DNA of 5,323 nt. Source: JAMCRM01 sp041685075 (GTDB taxonomy: Bacteria; Acidobacteriota; Terriglobia; Bryobacterales; Bryobacteraceae). Below are positions 1 through 4,707 of the stretch, in pieces (positions within the stretch are counted from its first letter, which is position 1; the number at the start of each line of letters is the position of its first letter). The position numbers and the translations under genes are program-made. Under the pieces are notes generated by a model. That model was not told the origin of the DNA. It ran no database searches and worked only from the letters and a program-made list of their open reading frames with translations. The stretch spans positions 1 through 5,323 of the forward strand of contig JAWLGN010000345.1 of NCBI GenBank assembly GCA_041685075.1, written 5' to 3'.

Positions 1-2
1 CG

Positions 3-107
3 ACCGTCACCTTTACGGTGGGCTGGATCGCGTCGTATGGCTTCGCGCCCGGCGGCCCGCCTTCGCTGCCCGATCCCGTCGAAATCGACATCGCGGAGAA
101 ACCATGA
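3..107 (+). CDS. 3' end of an unidentified protein gene (34 codons visible)
   Basis: The frame starting at base 3 is open from the window edge to a TGA at 105-107. That stop overlaps the permease ATG as ATGA. The visible C-terminus contains VTFTVGWIASYGFAPGG, then a proline-rich stretch and DPVEIDIAEKP. The alternating hydrophobic pattern could be the last strands of a beta-rich domain, but I recognise no family. Support for a real gene comes from the one-base stop/start overlap with the next gene, typical of translational coupling, and from G/C-rich third positions. The start and most of the gene lie outside the window, so no function is proposed. Confidence 0.55.
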   Translation, partial: TVTFTVGWIASYGFAPGGPPSLPDPVEIDIAEKP

Positions 108-1489
108 GCGGACAGCCGCGCGGCGGAGCCGAACTGAAGCGCGACCTCGGCGCCTGGGGGGCGGCCGCCATTGTCGTCGGCACCATCATCGGGAGCGGCA
201 TCTTCCTGGTGCCCCGCACCATGGTGGAGCGCGTCGGCTCGCCCGAGTGGGTTTTCGTGGTGTGGATTTTCGGCGGCCTGCTCTCGCTGGCCGGCGCGCT
301 CAGTTACGCGGAACTCTCCGCCGCGATGCCCGAAGCCGGCGGCGAATATGTCTACCTCCGCGAAGCCTATGGGCCCATGTGGAGCTTTCTCTACGGCTGG
401 ACCTCCATGTGGGTGGCGAAAAGCGGCTCCATTGCCACCCTGGCCACTGCTTTCGTCTACTATGCGGCCACGTTTTTCCCGGTCCTCGACACGTCTTTTT
501 ATACCCTGCTGCTGCCTTTTGGGGAGAACGGCGCGGCGCTCGATTTCCGTTGGGGCCAGCCGGTGGCCACGGCGCTGATTCTCGTGCTGGCGGCGGTGAA
601 TTATTTCGGTGTGCGCGTCGGCGGCGGCGTGCAGGTGGTATTCACCCTGATCAAAATCGGGCTCATCGGCTTTATCGTAGCGGCCGGCCTTACCTGGGGC
701 GGTACGCGCGCCGCGCTGCCGGCCGCGCCCGCCGTTGCGCTCACCTTCTCCGGCTTCTTCGCCGCCCTGGTGGCCGCCCTGTGGGCCTACGATGGATGGA
801 ATAACGTCAGCATGGTGGCGGCCGAGGTGCGGCAGCCCCAGCGCAATCTCCCCAGGGCCTTAATCTGGGGCACCCTCACCGTAATGGGCGTCTATTTACT
901 GGCGAATGCGGCCTATTTTGCCGTGCTTTCGGCGCCCGAAGTGGCCGCCAGCAACCGGGTGGCGGCCACCATGATGGACAAAGTGGCCGGCGGTGGCGGC
1001 GCCGGCGCTGTTTCCGTGGCCGCCATGATCAGTATCTTCGCCGCCCTGAACGGTTCCATCCTCGCCGGCGCCCGCGTCCCTTACGCCATGGCCCGCGATG
1101 GGTTGTTCTTCCGCCGCCTCGCCGGAGTGCACCCCCACTGGCGCACTCCCGCCCCTTCCATCGCGGCGCAGTGCGGCTGGGCCGCGCTGCTGGTCTTCTC
1201 CGGGCATTACGAGCAGTTGTTCACCTACGTGATCTTCGCCAGTTGGATCATGTACGGCATGACCACGGCCGCGGTAATCGTGTTGCGGCATAAGAGACCG
1301 GACCTGCCGCGGCCTTATCGCACCGTCGGATATCCCGTAGTACCGGTACTGTTCGTACTTACGGCGTCTGTTTTAGTACTTTCCACCCTATTTGATTCCC
1401 CTGGTGAATCCCTTCGGGGAATTATTCTCATCGCTTTGGGACTACCGTTTTATTTTCACTGGAAAAGGCGCCGGATTCCGAGGCCCTGA
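104..1489 (+). CDS. APC-superfamily amino-acid permease, LAT/SteT-like
   Basis: This is a complete 461-residue inner-membrane transporter. APC-family carriers move amino acids by proton symport or by exchange; the substrate here cannot be read from sequence. About twelve hydrophobic segments are visible, roughly at residues 17-37, 48-68, 94-121, 152-170, 178-198, 211-231, 252-276, 300-325, 352-370, 372-393, 410-428 and 437-453. The unwound TM1 motif GSGIF is at 30-34. TM6 carries the WAYDGWNN stretch (227-234), followed by a cytoplasmic EVRQPQRNLPRA loop (241-252). Both are typical of the L-type (LAT) branch that includes B. subtilis SteT. The C-terminal RPYRTVGYPVVP (403-414) is also typical. 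The ATG at 104 has GGAG at 95-98, five bases upstream, and overlaps the previous stop (ATGA). The last ~50 codons use noticeably more A/T-ending codons than the rest. The family is secure; the substrate is unknown. Confidence 0.93.
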   Translation: MSGQPRGGAELKRDLGAWGAAAIVVGTIIGSGIFLVPRTMVERVGSPEWVFVVWIFGGLLSLAGALSYAELSAAMPEAGGEYVYLREAYGPMWSFLYGWTSMWVAKSGSIATLATAFVYYAATFFPVLDTSFYTLLLPFGENGAALDFRWGQPVATALILVLAAVNYFGVRVGGGVQVVFTLIKIGLIGFIVAAGLTWGGTRAALPAAPAVALTFSGFFAALVAALWAYDGWNNVSMVAAEVRQPQRNLPRALIWGTLTVMGVYLLANAAYFAVLSAPEVAASNRVAATMMDKVAGGGGAGAVSVAAMISIFAALNGSILAGARVPYAMARDGLFFRRLAGVHPHWRTPAPSIAAQCGWAALLVFSGHYEQLFTYVIFASWIMYGMTTAAVIVLRHKRPDLPRPYRTVGYPVVPVLFVLTASVLVLSTLFDSPGESLRGIILIALGLPFYFHWKRRRIPRP

Positions 1490-1545
1490 AGTACCCTCCC
1501 TCCAGTACCCCCCACCCGTAAAATTTCGCCCCGGGAGACACTGTC

Positions 1546-1563
1546 TGTTCTGAAAACAGAACA
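1546..1563. promoter_or_regulatory. Perfect-arm 18-base palindrome, candidate operator (site 1)
   Basis: The sequence TGTTCTGAAAACAGAACA has two perfect 7-base arms around AAAA. It matches the design of a second palindrome at 1629-1646 (13 of 18 bases identical), which argues for a protein-binding site rather than chance. It lies upstream of the possible -10 box at 1607. As RNA it would fold to a 7-bp hairpin, but no T run follows, so it is not a convincing terminator for the permease. The binding protein is unknown. Confidence 0.5.
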
Positions 1564-1606
1564 AGCCTCTTGAAATTGCCGCGGAGTTGGGTTACAAAAG
1601 CAGATG

Positions 1607-1612
1607 TATACT
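1607..1612 (+). promoter_or_regulatory. Possible -10 box (TATACT) for the AT-hook protein gene
   Basis: TATACT matches five of six bases of the sigma-70 type -10 consensus and sits in a locally A/T-richer patch. No good -35 lies at 16-18 bp; the nearest TTG-containing hexamer (TTGGGT, 1587-1592) is only 14 bp upstream and matches poorly. If used, transcription would begin near 1619, immediately before the hairpin at 1621-1665. This is weak evidence based on one hexamer. Confidence 0.25.
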
Positions 1613-1620
1613 GGACGATT

Positions 1621-1665
1621 CGAGGTTCTGTTCCGATTCCGGAACACGCGCTACTCGGAACCTCG
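1621..1665 (+). other. Nested inverted repeat / predicted leader RNA hairpin
   Basis: The outer arms CGAGGTTCTG (1621-1630) and CGGAACCTCG (1656-1665) pair over ten positions with one G-T wobble. Inside them, TTCCG (1631-1635) pairs with CGGAA (1640-1644) around an ATTC loop. The transcript could fold into a stem with an inner hairpin and an 11-base single-stranded side (1645-1655). The ribosome binding site at 1675-1680 is outside the fold, so simple sequestration is not indicated. The element contains four GTTCYG/CRGAAC half-sites, so it could equally be a cluster of DNA operator half-sites. Confidence 0.45.
1629..1646. promoter_or_regulatory. Perfect-arm 18-base palindrome, candidate operator (site 2)
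   Basis: The sequence TGTTCCGATTCCGGAACA has 7-base perfect arms around a 4-base centre, the same layout as the palindrome at 1546-1563. The shared pattern is TGTTCYG-N4-CRGAACA. The two centres are 83 bp apart, close to eight helical turns, so proteins bound at both would lie on roughly the same face of the DNA. The site lies just downstream of the possible -10 box, a position suited to repression. The binding protein is unknown. Confidence 0.5.
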
Positions 1666-1674
1666 CGGTATCCT

Positions 1675-1680
1675 GAGGGA
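1675..1680 (+). promoter_or_regulatory. Ribosome binding site setting the start at 1687
   Basis: GAGGGA lies six bases upstream of the ATG at 1687. It decides this start against a longer reading from the TTG at 1570, which has no comparable site and would translate through both the possible promoter and the hairpin. Confidence 0.65.
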
Positions 1681-1686
1681 CAAGCG

Positions 1687-1938
1687 ATGGACGTGACCAA
1701 GATTCTGGCCGAATTAAGGCAAGAACGCGACCAAATTGAGCAGGCTATTATGAGTTTGGAAATTCTGGCTCGTGGACGCGGCCGCAAGCGCGGCCGGCCG
1801 CCTGCCTGGATGTCGCAGATCTCCGCTACCGCTCCCAAGCGGCGTGGCCGGCCGCCGGGGAGCAAAAACAAAACCAGCACCAATGCAAGCCAGACAACCA
1901 CCGAGACGGCCCAGTCCAAGACCGCAGCGGTGGCCTGA
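1687..1938 (+). CDS. Small coiled-coil protein with two AT-hook-like motifs
   Basis: This encodes a complete 83-residue protein. Residues 1-28 (from MDVTKILAELRQERDQIEQA) are charged and heptad-like with no helix breaker, so a short coiled coil or dimerising helix is likely. A basic region follows with two AT-hook-like cores, RGRKRGRPP (31-39) and KRRGRPPGSKNK (51-62). The GRP tripeptides at 36-38 and 54-56 lie 18 residues apart. The tail (63-83) is Thr/Ser/Ala/Gln-rich and probably disordered. AT-hook GRP motifs insert into the minor groove of A/T-rich DNA, so a nucleoid-associated or DNA-bending role is a fair inference, but it is not shown. I recall similar small proteins in Acidobacteria, without a known function. 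The gene has its own leader with two operator-like palindromes and runs convergently into the htrA-type gene 24 bp away. Gene reality is well supported; function is tentative. Confidence 0.75.
   Translation: MDVTKILAELRQERDQIEQAIMSLEILARGRGRKRGRPPAWMSQISATAPKRRGRPPGSKNKTSTNASQTTTETAQSKTAAVA
1792..1856 (+). repeat. Direct repeat GGCCGGCCGCC encoding the two GRP cores
   Basis: The identical 11-mer GGCCGGCCGCC occurs at 1792-1802 and 1846-1856, exactly 54 bases (18 codons) apart and in the same frame. Each copy encodes the GRPP core of one AT-hook-like motif. This suggests internal duplication of the motif or strong codon preference for the same peptide. The flanking bases are less alike, so a recent tandem duplication is not clear. 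Confidence 0.6.
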
Positions 1939-1947
1939 AGTTTACGC

Positions 1948-1964
1948 GGCGGGGCGCCTGTTTT
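1948..1964 (+). terminator. Weak hairpin plus T run in the convergent gap
   Basis: GGCG (1948-1951) can pair with CGCC (1955-1958) around GGG, followed two bases later by TTTT (1961-1964). The stem is only 4 bp, short for an intrinsic terminator, and the T run overlaps the stop codon of the opposing gene. The 24-bp gap between the two stops holds nothing else, so transcription from both sides may overlap. Confidence 0.2.
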
Positions 1965-3111
1965 ACTCCAGGTTCATGGGCGCCTCGCCCAGCGTAACGG
2001 TCAGCTGTTGCGTCCGGCCGTTCCGGTAGACCGTCAGCCGCATGGTGTCGCCGGCGTGCTTGCGGTCCATGGCGCGCTGCAACGAATCGGCGCTGCTGAC
2101 CGGTTGGCCATCCACCCCCACGATCAAGTCTCCTCCCACCCCGATTTCCCAGGCGCCTACAATCACAGCCTGGCTGGGGCCGCGCAGGCCCGCCGAGGCG
2201 GCCGCCGAACGCCGCTCCACGCGCTGAATCAATAGACCACCCTCCTCGGGCAAGTCCAGGGCTGCCGCAAGGTCTCCGGTGACATAGATGGTCTGCACTC
2301 CCAGGTACGGCCGGGTGATGCGTCCCTTGGCGCGGTATTGGTCGAGCATCGCCTTGGCGCGGTTCACCGGCATGGCGAAGCCGATCCCTATATTGCCCTG
2401 CGGCCCGAAAATGGCGGTGTTGATGCCGATCACGTTGCCGCCCGAATCGAGCAGCGGCCCACCGCTGTTTCCAGGGTTGATGGCGGCGTCGGTCTGGATC
2501 ATGTCCTGGAGGGTGCGCCCGCGCCCCGCTTCCAGAGTACGTCCCAGGGAACTGATCACTCCGGTGGTGAGGGTGCCCTCGAAGCCGAAGGGATTGCCGA
2601 TGGCCAGCACCTTCTGGCCCACTTGCAGCTTATCGGAATCGCCCAGCCGCAGGTAGGGCAGCTTGCGGTCGGCCTCGATTTTGAGCAGAGCCAGGTCGTT
2701 CCGCGGATCGGCGCCCAGCATCTTCGCCGGGTACTGCCGCTTATCCGGCAGCGTCACGGTAAGTTGGGCGGACCGGCCCTGCACCACGTGATTGTTCGTC
2801 AGGATATGGCCGTCCTCGTCGATGATGAAGCCGGAACCCTGGCCCTCCTCGGGAAAGACCCGCAGGAACCAGTCCTGCCGGTAGACGATACTGGTGACGT
2901 TCACGGTGGCCTGGTTGGCCATCTTGTAGACTTCGATGTTGTTGGCTTCGTCGTTAATGGGAGCCGTGTAGGCGGTGTCCGGCTCGGTCCACAACTGGCC
3001 GGTGTCGCGCACCGGGCGCAGCAACCGCGACACATTCCAATCGGCCTCCGAAGTGAGATACCAGAACGCCCCCACCAGCAGGAGCGCCCAGATGATCGGT
3101 CGCAACCTCAT
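1963..3111 (-). CDS. htrA: HtrA/Deg-family serine protease, membrane-anchored, single PDZ domain
   Basis: This 382-residue protein is predicted to degrade or sense misfolded proteins in the periplasm. An uncleaved signal-anchor helix lies at about residues 4-20, preceded by Arg2 and Arg4, with no clear signal peptidase site. A trypsin-like domain spans about 60-255. Its catalytic triad is visible: His108 in TNNHVV, Asp139 in NDLALLK and Ser216 in GNSGGPL. A single PDZ domain spans about 266-376 (YLGVQTIYV to LTVTLGE). The layout of one anchor, protease and one PDZ resembles DegS and plant/cyanobacterial Deg proteins, not two-PDZ DegP. The PDZ has a longer loop between AGLRG and GGDLIVGVDG (about 308-336), as in Deg1-type proteases. 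The ATG at 3109-3111 overlaps the coaE stop (ATGA). GGAGAG (3119-3124) lies seven bases before the start. The triad is complete, so activity is expected. The exact paralogue (DegS, DegQ or other) is unresolved. Confidence 0.93.
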   Translation of the reverse strand: MRLRPIIWALLLVGAFWYLTSEADWNVSRLLRPVRDTGQLWTEPDTAYTAPINDEANNIEVYKMANQATVNVTSIVYRQDWFLRVFPEEGQGSGFIIDEDGHILTNNHVVQGRSAQLTVTLPDKRQYPAKMLGADPRNDLALLKIEADRKLPYLRLGDSDKLQVGQKVLAIGNPFGFEGTLTTGVISSLGRTLEAGRGRTLQDMIQTDAAINPGNSGGPLLDSGGNVIGINTAIFGPQGNIGIGFAMPVNRAKAMLDQYRAKGRITRPYLGVQTIYVTGDLAAALDLPEEGGLLIQRVERRSAAASAGLRGPSQAVIVGAWEIGVGGDLIVGVDGQPVSSADSLQRAMDRKHAGDTMRLTVYRNGRTQQLTVTLGEAPMNLE

Positions 3112-3710
3112 GATGCTTCTCTCCGCAACTGTTCATACACCCGGCGGGTCGCTTCGAGCGTCTCCTCCCGGGCGCCGGAACTATCTATGACGTAATCCGC
3201 GAACTTTCGTTTTTCCTCCAGGGGCATCTGCCGGCCGATGCGGGCCAGCACCTCCTCCCGGCTGGCGCCGCGCGCCATGGCCCGCTCGATCTGCCGGGCC
3301 GGATCGCACACCACCACAACCAGCCGGTCGAAGCGCCGGTGGCTGCCGGTTTCGATCAGGATGGCGGCCTCCACCACCGCGATGCCCCGGGGATGCTCGC
3401 GGGCGAATGCGGCCATCAACTCCTCCTCGCGGCGCTGCACCGGCGGGTGCACCAGCGCGTTGAGCTTCGCCAGCCGGTCCGGGTTGTCGAAGACACGGGC
3501 GGCGAGCCGGCCGCGGTCGATGCGGCCCCCGGCGTCCAGAATCTCCTCGCCGAACTCCCGCACCACCCCCGCGTAGGCTTCCCCTCCCGGTTCCAGCACC
3601 TGATGCCCCAGTTCGTCAGCCCGGATCACCAGGCAGCCCAGCCGTTCCAGTTCCTCCGCCACGAAGCTCTTGCCGCAGGCCAGGCCGCCCGTGAGGCCCA
3701 CTTTCAGCAT
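3108..3710 (-). CDS. coaE: Dephospho-CoA kinase
   Basis: CoaE carries out the last step of coenzyme A synthesis in the cytoplasm, phosphorylating the 3'-hydroxyl of dephospho-CoA with ATP. The 200 residues match the usual family length of about 200. The P-loop is at the N-terminus, GLTGGLACGKS (5-15, with Lys14 and Ser15). RADELGHQV (30-38) corresponds to the conserved DADxxxH region with the first Asp replaced by Arg, a common variation. VVEAAILIETG (112-122) precedes the substrate-binding part. The lid and C-terminal signature RIGRQMPLEEKRKFADYVID is at 157-176. The gene starts 10 bp after the folD stop without a strong Shine-Dalgarno sequence, and its stop overlaps the htrA start. Both suggest translational coupling within one operon. 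Confidence 0.95.
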   Translation of the reverse strand: MLKVGLTGGLACGKSFVAEELERLGCLVIRADELGHQVLEPGGEAYAGVVREFGEEILDAGGRIDRGRLAARVFDNPDRLAKLNALVHPPVQRREEELMAAFAREHPRGIAVVEAAILIETGSHRRFDRLVVVVCDPARQIERAMARGASREEVLARIGRQMPLEEKRKFADYVIDSSGAREETLEATRRVYEQLRREAS

Positions 3711-3720
3711 GACGGCTCGC

Positions 3721-4632
3721 TCAACGGCCGGCGCGTTCGGCGGCTTCCACGGTGTTGACCATCAACATCGCGATGGTGAGCGGCCCCACGCCCCCGGGCA
3801 CCGGCGTGTATGCTCCCGCACGCTCCAGCGCGGCGGGATCCACATCCCCCACCAACACGCTGCCCCTGCGCGCAAAGGTCTCCATGCGCTCCGGAAAACG
3901 GCCGAAGATGCGCTCCGCCTGGGCGGGGTCGCTGATCCGGTTGGTTCCCACGTCGATCACGGTGACGCCGGGCCGCAGGTAGTCGGCGGTCAGCAGCGCG
4001 GGCCGGCCCATGGCGGCCACCAGAATATCGGCCTCGCGGCAGACTGCCGCCAGGTCGGTAGTGCGGGAGTGGCAGACCGTCACGGTGGCGTTCTCGCGGA
4101 GCAGCAGGATGGCCGCGGGTTTCCCAACCAGGTCGCTGCGCCCCACCACCACCGCGCGCCGGCCCGCAATGGGAATCTCGTAGCGTTTCAAAATCTCGAT
4201 GATACCCGCCGGGGTGCACGGCCGCGGACCCGGACGCCCCACCGACAGGTTCCCCACGTTCATCGGGTGCAGCCCGTCCACGTCCTTAGCCGGGTCGATG
4301 GCCAGCAGCACCCGCTTGGCGTCCACCTGCGCGGGAAGCGGCAGTTGCACCAGGATGCCGTGAATCTCCGAGCGGCCGTTGAGCCTCTCGACCAGCGCCA
4401 GCAGTTCCTCGGTGGTGACCGACTCGGGCGGCGTATGGGTTTCGCTGTAGATCTCCAGCTCCCGGCAGGTCTTCACCTTGCTGCGCACGTAGATCTCGGA
4501 GGCGGGATTGTTCCCCGCCAGCACGACTGCCAGGCCGGGCCGTCTGCTCTGCGCTACCAGCGCCTCAATGCGCGGTTTCAGCTCGCACTTGATCTGGTCG
4601 CGCACGCGGTTTCCATCGAGAATGTGCGGCAT
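3721..4632 (-). CDS. folD: Bifunctional methylene-THF dehydrogenase / methenyl-THF cyclohydrolase
   Basis: FolD interconverts 5,10-methylene-THF, 5,10-methenyl-THF and 10-formyl-THF, supplying one-carbon units for purine and formyl-Met-tRNA synthesis. The length of 303 residues is slightly above the usual 280-300. The catalytic YVRSK motif is at 48-52 (Tyr48, Lys52). GILVQLPLP is at 92-100 and PAKDVDGLHP at 114-123. The nucleotide-binding GRSDLVGKP is at 164-172. CHSRT at 187-191 carries the Arg expected to contact the NADP phosphate. GDVD is at 262-265 and TPVPGGVGPLT at 276-286. The ATG at 4632 gives the normal N-terminus (MPHILDGN). There is no Shine-Dalgarno sequence at the usual distance; a 15-base palindrome occupies that place. 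The gene follows bshB1 by 75 bp and precedes coaE by 10 bp. Confidence 0.97.
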   Translation of the reverse strand: MPHILDGNRVRDQIKCELKPRIEALVAQSRRPGLAVVLAGNNPASEIYVRSKVKTCRELEIYSETHTPPESVTTEELLALVERLNGRSEIHGILVQLPLPAQVDAKRVLLAIDPAKDVDGLHPMNVGNLSVGRPGPRPCTPAGIIEILKRYEIPIAGRRAVVVGRSDLVGKPAAILLLRENATVTVCHSRTTDLAAVCREADILVAAMGRPALLTADYLRPGVTVIDVGTNRISDPAQAERIFGRFPERMETFARRGSVLVGDVDPAALERAGAYTPVPGGVGPLTIAMLMVNTVEAAERAGR

Positions 4633-4634
4633 TT

Positions 4635-4649
4635 CTATCTTGAAGATAG
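4635..4649. promoter_or_regulatory. 15-base palindrome directly before the folD start
   Basis: CTATCTTGAAGATAG has 7-base arms symmetrical about one central base and ends two bases before the folD ATG (4632). In RNA it could form a 6-bp stem with a 3-base loop. It covers the ribosome-binding region, where no GGAGG-like sequence is present. It could be a small operator or a start-site hairpin. On the minus strand TATCTT (4648-4643) could also act as a -10 box, giving a nearly leaderless folD mRNA, but no matching -35 is seen. Confidence 0.35.
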
Positions 4650-4707
4650 CAGAAGGGGAAAGCTCAGGCGATTCTCTCGGGCGGCCCCCTGCAAGCGCCG
4701 GTTCGCC

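Noticed and set aside
37..804. 255-codon plus-strand frame overlapping the permease
   Set aside because: The translation is Arg-rich and low-complexity, while the permease frame has clear family motifs across the same bases.
1546..1563. Intrinsic terminator for the permease
   Set aside because: The hairpin is perfect but is followed by AGCCTCTTG, not a T run, and its arms match the second palindrome, which fits an operator better.
1570..1686. Longer start (TTG at 1570) for the AT-hook protein
   Set aside because: There is no ribosome binding site, and the extension reads through the possible -10 box and the nested hairpin. The ATG at 1687 has GAGGGA six bases upstream.
1778..1802. GC-only palindromes (GCGGCCGC, GGCCGGCC) as regulatory sites
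   Set aside because: They are explained by the Arg-Gly-Arg-Pro codons of the AT-hook region in GC-rich DNA.
1428..1919. 163-codon minus-strand frame across the permease/AT-hook spacer
   Set aside because: No recognisable features. It overlaps two better-supported plus-strand genes and crosses the palindromic leader.
2338..3195. 285-codon plus-strand open frame opposite the htrA-type gene
   Set aside because: The minus-strand frame has a full catalytic triad and PDZ domain. The plus-strand translation looks like a codon-bias shadow.
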